From assembly GCF_004337985.1 (NCBI RefSeq), contig NC_043742.1:6629898-6693897 (forward strand): a DNA stretch of 64,000 nucleotides, read 5' to 3'. Source of the DNA: Pyricularia pennisetigena (lineage: Eukaryota; Ascomycota; Sordariomycetes; Magnaporthales; Pyriculariaceae). A program made the translations under genes and the position numbers. Shown in pieces: positions 52,415 to 63,915 of this stretch (position 1 is the first letter of the stretch; each line of letters begins with the position of its first letter). The notes below the pieces were generated by a model. The model saw only the letters and a program-made list of their open reading frames with translations, searched no databases and was not told the DNA's origin.

Positions 52415-54164
52415 ATGACCAATCTCTCGGGCAAACGCCGCCACGGCAAAAAGGCGAAGAAACAACAGACCTTGGATGCTCTCCTTGGTAGGCGCCTACT
52501 TCCCCATGCGGTATTTTTTTCCCTTTTTTTGGATAACATGTATCACTTTGCTAACAGAACTCACCGACACAGGCAAAAGCAGCTCTCCTCTAGCGCCGAG
52601 ACAAAAAGTTCCGACGCCAAGTTCCAGTACTGCAACTCGGCCAGCAGCCGCAGGCAACGTCAGTTTCATGCCGAGGGGTGTTGCACGGGGTACCCCAGCA
52701 ATGGCACCCTCGGAATCTGAAGACGACGGTGACGGTGACGGTGACGGTGACGGTGACGGTGACGGTGATGATACTGGTGATGATGGCTCTAAGCCTGATC
52801 CATCACCCGTCGCTCCGGCCTCGCCCCCGCGCTCATCAGCCAAGCGCAAAGCCGTGGTGTTGAGTGATGACGAGGATGAGGATGATATTATGATAGCAAC
52901 ACCGGCTAGAGCCCGAAAGCCAAGGGTTGCTGTTCTTGATAACGACAGTGACAGCGATGTACGGCCTTCAACGGCAAAAAGGCGGCGTCTTACAAGAAGA
53001 CAATCAACGCCATCTTCGCCCGGGTCGCCCGGCCCTAGTATCAAAAGCCGTTTACGCAACACGCCAGGCAGTCGCAGTCTCAAGTCGCAAAGAGAAAGGC
53101 GCATGGAGCTCCTCAGGCGCCGTCGCAATGGCGAAAATGTCACCGAGCTTGATCAGATTGATGAAGCGTCCAGCGATGAAGAGCCCCAGAAAGCATTGTA
53201 TGATACCGATTCGGACCTCCCAGCTCTGGACGAGTTCGATGACGAAGATACAGACAGCAAGGAGTCTTCGATGGAGCCCAGGAAAACACAGAGTAGCCCC
53301 ACCAAACGCAAAGACAAACCTGCGGTGTCGGAAGGCAGTGACACCGATAGCGCGGATAGCTTTATCGATGATGAAGATGGCCTTATTGGCGCGCCAGATT
53401 CGGTGGAAATACCGTTGGAGTTCACTTCACAAGCCCACAAGCCTATGAAGGCTTTGTTCAAAGATATCATTGACTGGCTGGTACAGAATCGTATCAACCC
53501 ATCCTTTGACCGTGAAAACGCGGTCTACCGTCTGGCCTGGCGAAAGCTTGATGACGAGTTCCGAGGGCTGGCATCCTCGAAGTTCTCTTCAGCTGCCTGG
53601 AACCCTGAATTTCACAAGTCTTTAAGGGCTAGGCCGTATATGGATAATTACGAGTCTCCCAGAGATATCTCTGATTTGCTTACCACCTGCCAAGCGTGTA
53701 ATCGTACTGGGCACCCAGCTACGCGTGTGATAAGGTTCAGTGGCAAGCCCTATAGCCAACAGACTTTGGACGAAATCGAGCAGAGTGAGCCCGAATCAGA
53801 AGACGAAGGTCCACACCGGGACAGGGATGAGAATAACAATCTTATTGCTGAAGAAGGCAAGGACTGGTTATGTGGCGCGGTCTGCGCGAGCAACGCCGAA
53901 ACTGCACATGACTTGCTTCATTGGAAGCACTCTCTGAAGGATTGGGTCGACGAGAGGCTGCGAACGCAGGGTCTCATGTCGGCAAAGAAGGTGGAAAAGA
54001 GGGAGCGCCTTTCGTCTAAGAAGCGGAGGAAGCGCGCCGACAAGATAGTGGACGAATGGGAGGAAAATGGCGTAGTGAGGGCTCTATATGACGATTTCAA
54101 GCGGACGCTCGAGACGGCTCGAGTCAAGTCCACAAGTGGAAATACCAAGAAGAGGAGGAGGTAG
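52415..54164 (+). CDS. DUF4211-domain protein (CCDC82-like), nuclear hypothetical
   Basis: Two exons (52415-52487 and 52558-54164) encode 559 residues. The N-terminus has a basic KRRHGKKAKK patch and an LDALLG motif, and the splice reads LDALLG-ELTDTG. Residues 60-300 are disordered, rich in Ser/Asp/Glu/Arg, with a seven-fold Asp-Gly repeat and several basic KRRR-type nuclear-localisation patches (AKRRRLTRR). The globular part from about 320 (MKALFKDIIDWLVQNRINPSF... ) contains TCQACNRTGHPATRVIRFSG, with cysteines suggestive of a zinc knuckle, and WLCGAVCASNAETAHDLLHW. This pattern matches the DUF4211 family as I remember it. The C-terminus is basic (RERLSSKKRRKRAD). A chromatin-associated role is likely but not established. 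Confidence 0.85.
52725..52766 (+). repeat. in-frame GACGGT hexanucleotide repeat, 7 copies
   Basis: Seven perfect tandem copies of GACGGT code for (Asp-Gly)7 inside the disordered acidic region of the DUF4211 protein, followed by GATGATACT variants. Perfect copies indicate recent expansion; copy number is expected to vary between strains without breaking the frame. Confidence 0.95.
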
Positions 54165-56639
54165 GGACATGGGATGCTCTGCATGCTCAGGCGGCCACGT
54201 CATTTCCTAGGAACTAGACGCCGCCTGTCCATTTCCACTATCCCTTTTTTTTTTTTTTTCTTTTTTTCTTTTTTTTTTGGTTGGACGGAGAAGCTGTTGA
54301 CGGGCGGCAACCTACCAGGGAATCATGGCATGGGTATGGAAAGTATCGTACCTTTGCTGTTTTTATTTCTTCTTTTGAGTTGGCGATGTTTATTTAGCTT
54401 AACTTTGAGCAAGTAACGATACCCAAAGAACCGGAAGTACCCAAGAAAGACAGCCGCAAAAAATAACATTCAGCTAGGCACGTGTGCATTGAGAGTTGGA
54501 CCAAAAGTGGTTTGTGGCCTTATCATCGTCCAAAGAGGAAAGCTTCATGTGACGACATCACTCGTGGGCGAGCTGACACAAATACATGATGGGTAAGTCA
54601 GGGATACACCCAGATGGCCGATCCTGAAACACAGGAGAGCCGCGGACTGGGGGCTGGGGGTTTGCGAGGAAGGGGTAACAAAAAAAGATCACCCCGTCTT
54701 TCCTCCACCACCACACTCAAAGACCGGTTCCAGGTCGGGCAGGCGGGGTTGTTTTTGGGCTATTCCCAGCAAAAACAGTCCATCGTGGTGAGGGATGTTG
54801 CCGGACGGGGAGGAAAGTGGGCATTGCGGAATCATGCCAAAGAGGATAAATTCCAATCCCAGGATGGGCCGGACGGCTTGCCCTCGCAGAAACAAGAACA
54901 AAAAAAGAATGAAAGAATAAAGAAGAAAAAAAAAAAAAAGAGAGATAGAGAGAGAGAGAGAGCCAAGATTCCCTGACACTCTGGACCCTTGACTCCGTTT
55001 CCTCGAGTAATAAATAGTTACTGATGCAACAATCCAAGGATAGATACTCAGGTGTCTTCCTGACCTTTTACTGTCAAGTGCACAGTACTGTCAGGTGTTA
55101 TGTACCATCTTTCTCCTGCAAGTGCATATGCACTAGGTACCCTAACCCTTCTACGTTGCGAAACTGCAGGTCATCAATCAATCTGCACATAAACCTTCTG
55201 CAGTAGTACTAAGGCTTGAGTAGGGATGCGCCCGCCCTGGATCATAAGGCACCTCACCTACTCAGGTACCTGAGGCGAAGGCGAGGCGAGGCGAGCCCAG
55301 TGCAGAAATCACTTCTTGTGCAGCAGCCTCCCATCAGCAGGAACCCACCCCAATCTGGAATCAGACCGATCGTCGCCGCTAAAGACTGACTTTTTTTTTT
55401 AATGGTATTGTGAGCGGTAATGACAAAGACGAGATGGATTGATTTACGAAGGGGGAGGGGAGAGGAAAAATAGGACGGCCAAGTAATAGGACCGTGGCAC
55501 TTAATGCAACGCTATATAGGGGTTCCCGCTCGCTTGGTCGCCTTTTTCCATTGGATGTTTAGTGGGGCTAGCACTGGCCACCATGGGGAGTGGAACCCCG
55601 CGACGAGCAGCAAACCCAGCGGCTACGGGCTACGGTTTAACGGGTTGAATTAGGCCAGTGTCAATCAAGTCGCAAGGGAAGCTTCTTCGTCTGTATGCTC
55701 TGCTTTTTCCTTCGGTCCCTCCTTGACATCAGCCTCGCCGGATCTTGTTTATTTTATTTTATTTCTTTTTTAGTTTATCTTTTTGTCCGCTCCGCCTTCT
55801 TTTCCTTATCATCTGTCTAACTTCTGCCTCTTGAGCAGAGAGAAAAAAAAAAGAGCTGGCGAGACCTCATACCATCGACAGTGACGACTTTGATAATGCT
55901 TTGAAGGTTTCTTCTGGATTCCGTTTTGCTGTCATTGTCTGTTTAGTTGTTGCTCGCCACCTTTCTTTTTCTCGAGGCCTCTTTTTTTTTTTGGAGAAAA
56001 GCAACGCAGGCGAACAAAACCAACCTACGCCTTTTGCTCTGCCTTGCACCTCCTCTTTACTGCCTAAACCATCAGACCAGATCCGCACAGACTCTCCCAT
56101 CCATCGAAGTAGACTGGTCCAGCTCTCAAAGCAAAACACCAAAGCTACCTACCTAACCGGACCTTACCTGTCTAGCAATTCCCCGTTCGATTTGGCCTAG
56201 CCTGGCAAGGCTTGTGTTCCCGCTTGGGTTGGCTGGTGCTGCTTTGATTTGCCCGCTGTCAAGAATAAGAAAGCCGTCAATCGACAAAGTCAGAAAAACG
56301 AAAAAAACGACGGACGCGCGCGCACACACACAAGCATACACCTACAGACACAAGAAAACAGTAATAAAAAACACTCTCAACATACGCATGCGTATTCGGG
56401 AAACTCTGTTTTTTCCAGCAATATCACCAAAGTTGGAAAAACAAGACTCACCGTGTGCTCTCCTTTTTCAACGCATCGAAAATTCGCGCCCGACAGACGG
56501 CGTCTTTTCTTGACTCCCTGAGCAGCTGATCGACCAAGTCGAGACCCTCCCTCCCTCGGGGTACAAGAAAACACCCCAAACCCCCGCCGACCGCCGCGTC
56601 CCCGCCTCGTGAGGCTGCCATCCCCCTCTTTTGGCCGCC
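54165..56639. promoter_or_regulatory. 2.5-kb intergenic region upstream of STE50
   Basis: Two co-oriented genes flank this stretch. It contains T runs (54245-54277), a GAGAGA tract near 54948, a GAGGCGAGGCGAGGCGAG repeat near 55271-55293, a TATATAGG element near 55513, CGCGCGCACACAC near 56317-56330 and a C/T-rich leader before STE50. An ATG-initiated 120-codon frame (54614-54976) ends in a Lys/Arg/Glu microsatellite and I do not call it. Confidence 0.5.
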
Positions 56640-58337
56640 ATGAGCTTCAACACGGGGACGGCGTACGCCGAGTCGGATGCAGATGACGAGTACGAGAGGG
56701 ACATTCACGACAGCTCGCCCATAGACGCCACCGATGCCGAGGCTTCGCCGACTGAGTCGGACCCGCCGTCTAACGAACACACTCCCACCACATACGGATA
56801 CCGCAGCAGCGCTGATCGCCTACCGGAGACAATAATCTCGGAGTGGACGGCGGACGAGTGCGCCGACTTTATCGCTACAATCGGTCTGGAGCAGTACTCG
56901 GCTCGCTTTGTTGGTAGGTTTATTTTTGACTGCTCTTTTCAAAACGCGGGGTTTACGGCTGCAACGCTTTCATTTTCAAACGGCAACGCCATCGAAATGC
57001 AAGGCAATCGTGGATTGATCATGTTGAGACTGACTTGTGTGGGTTTTCTTCGGGTTGGCAGAGAACGAAATCGTTGGCGAGGCGCTCGTTGCGCTGTTAC
57101 ACGATGATCTAAAGTCGATGGGGATTCACAGTGTCGGCCACCGACTGACCATCCTAAGGAGCGTTTACGACGTGAAGAAGGCACAGGACGTGCCAGTGGA
57201 GAGCGACCACTACGTACCATTGAGTGAGTTTTATTGCCCTACAGTAGCTTTGATACGTGGTGACTTGACTAATCGGATAATTCTCTTCCCATGATGCCAG
57301 CTGCGGAGAATGACGGCCAGTATGCGACTGCTAAGGACATCAAGAACTTGGTGGAACAGTTGCGATTGCGCGACGAGCGCATGCACCTTTTTGAGCAGGA
57401 TTTCCGTCGGCTTGCGGAAGACTTTAGGAGATTGCGCGAAGACATGCTGCCGGCGCTTAGACTGGCCAAAGATGCGCAGCAGCCGCTGCCGCACCTGAAC
57501 AACGGCTCGGCATACGCTGGGTACGATACGACGATATCACCACCAGCACCGACACCGTCGACGAGTGGTCAATCTGGCGGCGGTCTCAAACGCCAATGGT
57601 CGACCAAGAAGATCATGTTAGGCACGACACCAAAAGCCACGTCGCCAACACACCTCCAAACGGCACACGACAGGTCGCTTGCGGAGCAGACTTTGGACCC
57701 TTCGAGTGCGGCCGAGAGGGCTGTCATGTCGTCGAGCCACCTGGCCATCAACGGCCTCGCACCATCGGCAACATCACCCTCGTATCCATCAATAAATATT
57801 CCCTCACCGACATCTCCGCCGACAACACTTGGTGGAACCACACTGGCGTCCAGATCGTACCGTTCAGACCAACCGACGCCATCGAGTCGATCAACATTTG
57901 CCGAATCAGACTACGCGCACCCTGGTGGACGGGACAAGCAGCCGGTGGCGCCACGTAGGATGCAGACGCCAGCGCCTGACACGCCAAGCGGCAGCAACGC
58001 GTCGGTTGAGATATTCAAGTCATTCCGAGTCAGCATGGACGACCCGTGCTACAAGGTGCTGCCGGCCGCGTTGAAAAAGTACCAAATCAACGCACCGTGG
58101 GACCAGTACGCGCTTTACATTGTTTACGGAGACCAGGAGCGCTGCTTGGGCCTAGAGGAGAAGCCTCTCATCTTGTTCAAGCAGCTCGACAAGGAGGGGA
58201 AGAAACCCATGTTTATGCTGCGCAAGACCAACAATGCGCAGGTTGACATTGGCAACGAGGCGCCAGGCAGCGCGGGGTTGGGAGCGAGTGCAAGGGGGGC
58301 GGCCACCGGATATGACCCCCCAGGTGGAATAATATGA
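56640..58337 (+). CDS. STE50: Ste50-like SAM/RA adaptor of the MAPK cascade
   Basis: Scaffold that brings the MAPKKK Ste11 to membrane activators; in plant-pathogenic fungi its orthologue (Mst50 in the rice blast fungus) is needed for appressorium and infection signalling. Three exons (56640-56913, 57062-57223, 57301-58337) give 490 residues. The N-terminal 60 residues are acidic and Ser/Thr/Pro-rich. The SAM domain covers about 63-130, with the exon join ARFV-ENEIVGEALV inside it. A coiled stretch (NLVEQLRLRDERMHLFEQDF) follows, then a long disordered Ser/Thr/Pro linker with many SP/TP sites (candidate MAPK sites). The Ras-association domain is at about 380-454 (SVEIFKSFRVSMDDPCYKVLP). The tail is Gly/Ala-rich. 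The start at MSFNTGTAYAESD is preferred; an upstream in-frame alternative adds only three residues. Confidence 0.93.
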
Positions 58338-60694
58338 ATCAGACAGGAAGCAATAATGAGAATGACGCCCAAGCTGCGTTTGTTCTGAGAAGCGCTTCCT
58401 GCCACTTTGACGACCAAGGCTGAATGAAGTTTGGCTTTGATTCGGCGCCTCAATTCACATGCTGCCGATATACCCTCAACATAAACTATTCTCACCTAAC
58501 CTGTAAAGAGGCGCGCATGCACGTGCGTGTCTTGATTGCCCATTTCTAATCAATCATCAACCGTCACATATCCCTTTTTTGTTAACCATTTTGAAGAGCT
58601 ATCTGTCTTGTGTGTCCGACTTGAGTCGATGTACAGAACCTGGATGTTGCAACAATTTGGGGTACTACTATTTAGTACTAGTGAAACATAGTTGTCCGAA
58701 TACATTCTTCTGGTGAGGCCTTGCGTACAGGCCGTATTCTGTTAATTACTGATGCGTCACTTGCAATTTCCTCCTCGAAAGAGGGGGTTGAAGGAATTGG
58801 GTTTTGCTAATTTTCTACGGCTACCGGAGTTTGTAGGGCTGGATTGTGGACTTGGTTGTGCCTTGGTATTCACGAACCTGCATCGGAGATATAATGTAGA
58901 TCCGCCTCTCGAGTCCTTATCCAAGCTTGCCGTCCCTGGTAACCTCGGGATGTTAAGCATATGCTTATATTAAAAAGATGACAGGGTAAACCAACAAGAT
59001 AAAAAAAAAAAAAACATAAAAATCATATTCCAGTGTTAAACAGACAAATATCCATTCCATACTGTACAGGACAGGTCTGACGTGGCAGTTTGGAAAATGC
59101 ATTGATGTTTACGTAAACATGCAGACGTGGTTCTAAAGGCGGGGNNGGGGGGGGGTCGTATGTTGACGCGACATATGGAAGTACGTTAATGGGTTTGACT
59201 CGTGACAAGAATAGAAGCAAAACCGACCTACCATTGTCAGTCTACTATTAATTACTACAGCACACATTTCACGAATGCAAAGCCTCGAGTCGCACATGCG
59301 TTCCTATTCCCAAGCCCGGACAAGAACTTAGAGTTGCATTTTGGCTGGTTGTCGGATCGGTTGGTCAGGGTGGGGATCAAAATCAAAATGGGTGTTGAAC
59401 TCAATTCAGTGTTCCCTGACTATTTGCTTTCTTTTGGACTTTTCAAACGGGATTTCCCAGTACCTACCTTCCGTACGCAGTACTATTTATGGCAACGCCT
59501 CTGGAGGTAGCTAGGTAACCTTTTTAAAGCAGAATCTCTGTGGTACGCACACACAAAAAAAAAAAGTGGTTCGTCCAAAGAACTTCAATCGCCCCCAGTT
59601 CGCCTTCTTACTGCTGAGCCTCGCCGAAGTCAGCGCGGCATGAGTGGCTGAGCGCACCGCACCACACGGATTCGACGACTGCCCGCACATCACATCACAT
59701 GGAATGGATCATGCGTGGTTGTTGGTGGTGTATCTCGTGAGACATGAAATGAATCTGATGTGGTAGAGAAACAAAAAGAATGAATGAAAGAATTTGAGGG
59801 AGAAAAAAGTATTTTAAAAAAAAAAAAAAAGTTAAGAATAAACTGTATCGAATGAATGCCAACTTGTCAATCAACTGGACAAATGTTGGAATAGGTACTT
59901 GTCTGCCTACTCACTCACCTTGCTCACATATCCATCAACGTGACTTGGATATTCGTATGCTTGCCCGCCGCTAAGGCTTGGCAGGCCCCGCCAGCGATGA
60001 CGCGCCCTCCAGCAGGTGTGGGTAAAAAGCTGGTGGTGGCTTTTGGCCTGGCCGTCCCTGTTAATCCGACTTCGACAGCGTGCGGGCGACTCGGCGCTAC
60101 TACACCAAGATCAGTCAGCCCAGACTTCTTTTTTCTTCCCCTGTGTTTTCTTCTTTTGTCTTTTGATTTCTTTTCTCTTTGTTCGATTTTGTCATGTTTT
60201 TTCTCATTTTTTAGTCCATATCTTTGTAATCTTGTTCACACATCTCAAGGAAACCCTGTCTCAAACGAACGCTTGCAAAGACCCAGAACCGACTCAAATC
60301 CCATTTTCTTGTTGTGTATTTTTTTTTTTTTTTGGTCGGCAATCTATTTAGACAAGAAGAAGTCGGGAGGATAAGGACTAGCCCGTGCTTGTGCAAGAAA
60401 ATACAATACCTCGTCAGCCAATACAAGAAAGCGTGCACGTCTTACAAAGACCAAAATCTTCTGCCAACTCCACCACTACAAAAAGAGTTGGGAAACAGTG
60501 CGCCCGTCTCGAATATTGACTAGAATAGTCTAGACTCTAGCTAAGCTAGCTGCTCCCTGACCTTGAAGGGCAAGAGGAGGAGAGGGCCCTGTATATACAT
60601 ACACACGCGCGCATTCGATCCCCATCCGACCAAGCCTCCGACACCTAAACCCCGCCGAAGGCCTTTCCCCCCCTCGCCGGGGTATACAGCCGCC
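58338..60694. promoter_or_regulatory. 2.4-kb intergenic region
   Basis: A 3' flank of STE50 and upstream region of the coiled-coil gene. It includes two undetermined bases in a G run (59145-59146), an A run near 59818-59830, a T run near 60319, and a GACTAGAATAGTCTAGACTCTAG inverted motif near 60519-60541. A 58752-58973 frame has no family signal. No gene is supported. Confidence 0.5.
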
Positions 60695-62179
60695 ATGCTC
60701 GACGAGAACCTCCCCAGCTTCCAGTTCCGCCCGAGCTCGGACAACCCGGACGCAGCCGTCCTCTTCTTCACGCAAAACGGGTCCGAACCCCAACCGGAAT
60801 ACGTCTTCAAGCGCGCTGACCCCATCTCCCAGCCCGCATGTCGCGGCTGCTACGCCGCCGCCATCGTCGACCCCCACCAGCCGGGCGTCATCTACGGCGA
60901 GGTGCTGGTGGCGCCCGAGTGGACGCAGCCGACGCTGTCAGCGGCCGAGATCCGCGCGCAAAACGGCGCGGCCGGCGGTCCCTCCTCACCGGTCGTGCCC
61001 GACACATTCTCGGTGCAGCTGTACAACCCGGACCAGTCGGTCGCGTTCAAGATGTTTGGCAGCAGCGGCTGGGGCAAGAGCGGCGGCTGGGAGTTTGAGA
61101 TACCGTCGCGGAGCTTCAGGATGCCCAGCGCGAGCCAACTGGACCGCCAGCAGGCCGACGTCACCGTCGTCAGCGACATTGCGCCAAAGGTCATGTTCAA
61201 GTGGAAGAGGGACGGGAGGCTGTCCAAGGATATGACGTGCTACATGTCGGGTCGGAGCCTGGGCAGGCACAAGAGCAAGGAGCCCGACATCACCATCGCC
61301 TTCCTCAAGCAGGGCCGCGACCCGACCCTGACTGTATACGAGCCGAACATGCGCCGCGTCGACGTCGAAGACCGCAAGGGGCTCGAGCTGGTCTTGCTGC
61401 TCGGCGCTGCCGTCATCAGGGATCTGTACCTGGTCCCGAGGCAAGACCCTTTCAACATTGTGACCGAGAGCGGCGGGAGGCTGCGCAAGAACTCTCGGCC
61501 CCCAGTGCCGCTCGCCGCATCCACCAACGGCGGCAGCGGTGGCGGCCCGGTAATGTCGGGCGCCATCGCCAACAACATCACCACCACAACCCCGACCGCC
61601 ATGTCATCGGCGGTCCCTTCATCGCGGCCGCCCACGGGCCCGGCATCACAGGCCGAGATCGACGCCGAGACGGCCCGGCTCAAGGCCATGGTGGAGCAGG
61701 AGGAGCGCGAGGCGGAGGAGCGGGCGCGGCGCGAAGCCGAGGAGCAGCGGCGCATCAAGGAGATGCTGGAGCAGGAGGAACAGCGCGAGCGGCAGCGGCG
61801 CGAGGCCGAGATCGCCGCCGAGACGGAGCGCCTGAGGCAGATGTACGGCACCGAGGGGCAGGACCTGCCGTCGACCCGCCCGAACCTGCCGCCGCGGCCG
61901 GCGGACCCGCGGCCTGGGAGCGCAGGCCCCTCGAGCTCGGCCCAGCCGTCGCTGTCGTCGTGGTGGCGTGGCGGTGGGACGCCCCAGCAGCCCGGCCAGT
62001 CGTCGGGCCACGGTGGCGGAGGCGGCGGCAGCAGCAGCAGCAGCGTTGCGAACCGGCTCTCGACCAACCCTTACGTCAACAACGCGGCGGCTAGCGTGAG
62101 TGGCTTTTTTAACCGGGAGCGGGATAGGAGGGGAGAGGAGGGGAAGAAGGTGCGCAAGAAGAGGAGTTTGCAATTTTAA
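60695..62179 (+). CDS. uncharacterised protein with a beta-rich N-terminal half and coiled-coil region
   Basis: A single exon of 494 residues from the ATG at 60695 (MLDENLPSFQFRPSSDNPD). An upstream ORF start is not used because it lacks an ATG in good context. Residues 1-270 alternate strands and loops (YVFKRADPISQPACRGCY, FKMFGSSGWGKSGGWEFEIPS, KVMFKWKRDGRLSKDMTCYMSGRS, DLYLVPRQDPFNIV), suggesting a soluble beta domain. Residues 330-410 are nearly all Glu/Arg/Ala/Gln (EEREAEERARREAEEQRR), a charged single helix or coiled coil. The rest is Pro/Gly/Ser-rich, followed by SNR and a basic KKVRKKRSLQF tail that may be a nuclear signal. I recognise homologous layout only as fungal hypotheticals. 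No signal peptide or membrane segment is seen. Confidence 0.8.
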   Translation: MLDENLPSFQFRPSSDNPDAAVLFFTQNGSEPQPEYVFKRADPISQPACRGCYAAAIVDPHQPGVIYGEVLVAPEWTQPTLSAAEIRAQNGAAGGPSSPVVPDTFSVQLYNPDQSVAFKMFGSSGWGKSGGWEFEIPSRSFRMPSASQLDRQQADVTVVSDIAPKVMFKWKRDGRLSKDMTCYMSGRSLGRHKSKEPDITIAFLKQGRDPTLTVYEPNMRRVDVEDRKGLELVLLLGAAVIRDLYLVPRQDPFNIVTESGGRLRKNSRPPVPLAASTNGGSGGGPVMSGAIANNITTTTPTAMSSAVPSSRPPTGPASQAEIDAETARLKAMVEQEEREAEERARREAEEQRRIKEMLEQEEQRERQRREAEIAAETERLRQMYGTEGQDLPSTRPNLPPRPADPRPGSAGPSSSAQPSLSSWWRGGGTPQQPGQSSGHGGGGGGSSSSSVANRLSTNPYVNNAAASVSGFFNRERDRRGEEGKKVRKKRSLQF

Positions 62180-62931
62180 AAAAAGGAAAAAAAAAAAGAA
62201 AAAAGTCGAACTTGACTCTTTTTGTTTTTTTTTTCTCTTGATGAAATGTGTATGGGATTTATGTCTTGACCTTGTCACCGGAGCATTGGGTTGGTTTCTT
62301 TTTATATATATCTATATTTTGTATTGCGGAGCTTTTCTTTCTTTTTCTTTTTTGGTTCCTCCAGCATGGTTTGGTTTGACGACTGATGATACAAAGGACC
62401 CATTTTCTTTTATTTTTGTTCTGCTTAGTTTACAAGGCGTTCAAGGCAGTTTGCACGCATATTATACTGTTTTATAACGAAGCCCAAAGGAACGCGAGCA
62501 ACAGACAAGACGCAAAAGAACGGGTTTGGCAGAGTGAGAGGGGAAAATGAATGAAGACGACCTGATCCCAAGGTCAATTGAATAAAAACTCCCAGAGTGG
62601 TATTTCCCAACACCGTAGCACAGAGGAAATTGAAAAAGAAAAAAAAAGAGAATAAGAAAATCCCATGCCCATCAGAAACTGAGTAACCCGCCCTGAAAAA
62701 AAAAAAAAAAAAAAGATAAGAATTCCGCCCACCTCTAAAAATTGTCTCATAGAACAGAAGATAGGAACCAAGAGGGACAGAGAGAGACAGAGAGAGAGAG
62801 TAAAAGAAAAAAGGATATCGCTATTTTATGGCAAAGTAATAAAAAGAAAGTTCAAGAAGGAAAGGTGTGTTACAACAAGCGACCAGCTGTGTCGAAACTT
62901 TTGTGATGGTGGCCGGAGGTGGCCGTCGTTT
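62180..62931. other. convergent intergenic spacer
   Basis: A 750-bp gap between the stop codons of two convergent genes, A-run rich (62185-62200, 62696-62715) with GAGAGA and purine-rich tracts near 62780-62800. No gene is supported. Confidence 0.6.
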
Positions 62932-63915
62932 TTATATCAAGTTGTGTTTCTTGAATATCTTCTTGAGGCTCTCGCTATTAAAGTCTTCGTTTTCAGGTAT
63001 CATCTCAATTATGCCGGTCAGGTTTGCAATCAAATCGCCCTGGTTGCGGTAGGCAAGTATCGCCGGCACTGCGGCGTTGTCGAATTCAATGTCGTCGTAG
63101 TGGACCTTGACAAAGTGCACGGCGGGATATGCCGTGACCAGAGGCCTTAACGCAGCCTCCACCTCGGCTGATACTTCGCACTGTAGGCCAAAAAAGCAAC
63201 AGCATTAAAAGTTAGCAAGACTTGATAAATGTCGGGGCGTTGCCGGGTTGAGGGAGAAAGACGCAAGACGTACCTCGTTGTCGTACACAAAAACCGCCAC
63301 AACCGTGTCGCGGCCAACCTTTTCGATGGCGTCCAGATAACCCATGGCGTCGACCTCGTCGAACCTGCCAAACATGCGGACACTGGGCGACGTCCGCCTG
63401 TTCCGTATGGCTGGACCGTTCTGTGCCTCGGCCTCGAGCTCCCTCCGCCTTGACTCGCGCCACTGCTGGAGGAACTCCCCGTCGGCGTCGTCGTCGTGCT
63501 CGTCGGCGCTGCCACCGGACTCGCTCTTGTCGGTCGAGGCAGCGCTGTTGAGCAGGCCGCCCATTCCCAGCACGCTTCGCCTGGCTTGGCGCACGCGCGA
63601 CTTCCACTTGGCCTGCTTGGCCGTCTCATAGCTCCTCGCGTCGGCAATGACGCCCTTCACCCCGGTGGCGCGGCCGCTGTCGAAGGACGGCGGGGGCAGA
63701 TTGATGACGGCACCGCCGGCCCCCTCGGAGCCGAAAGTGGGCATGCGCATGGCGGCGTCTACCTGGGCTGCCCTGTAGCGTTCTTCCTCGTCGAGGTCGT
63801 CGTAGTCGTCGTCCCTGTCTCGTCCTCGGTCCTCAGGGTGTGTGTTCCTCTCTGTATGCGACGGGCCTGTGTTGGTTGCTACCAGGCGGTCGAATTCTTC
63901 CTGTGCTGCTGACAT
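62932..63915 (-). CDS. phosducin-like protein (PhLP1 group, BDM-1/PhnA-like)
   Basis: A cochaperone that, with the CCT chaperonin, assembles G-protein beta-gamma dimers; the fungal orthologues (BDM-1 of Cryphonectria, PhnA of Aspergillus) are needed for beta-subunit stability, growth and development. Two exons (63915-63274 and 63180-62932, both phase 0) give 296 residues. The N-terminal half is acidic and disordered with DDYDDLDEEERYRAAQVDAAMR, followed by helices (EFLQQWRESRRRELEAEAQ). The thioredoxin-like C-terminal half begins near GRFDEVDAMGYLDAIEKVG, runs through TVVAVFVYDNE-CEVSAEVEAALR, and ends with HYDDIEFDNAAVPAILAYRNQGD and NLTGIIEMIPE. The CEVS segment restored by splicing shows that this gene does not use the internal stop of the unspliced frame. 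STE50 (another signalling scaffold) lies 4.6 kb away. The gene start is close to the window edge but complete. Confidence 0.93.

Noticed and set aside
54614..54976. ATG-initiated frame of 120 codons between the DUF4211 gene and STE50
   Set aside because: The second half is a lysine/glutamate microsatellite, the first half resembles no family, and there is no splice or promoter support.
58752..58973. Open frame and a TTAAGCATATG string recalling rRNA
   Set aside because: The short match is not extended by any conserved rRNA core, and no neighbouring rRNA sequence is seen.
60892..62278. Several long antisense and alternate frames over the coiled-coil gene
   Set aside because: GC-rich coding DNA keeps all frames open; the sense frame has the sensible start, domain-like pattern and basic C-terminus.
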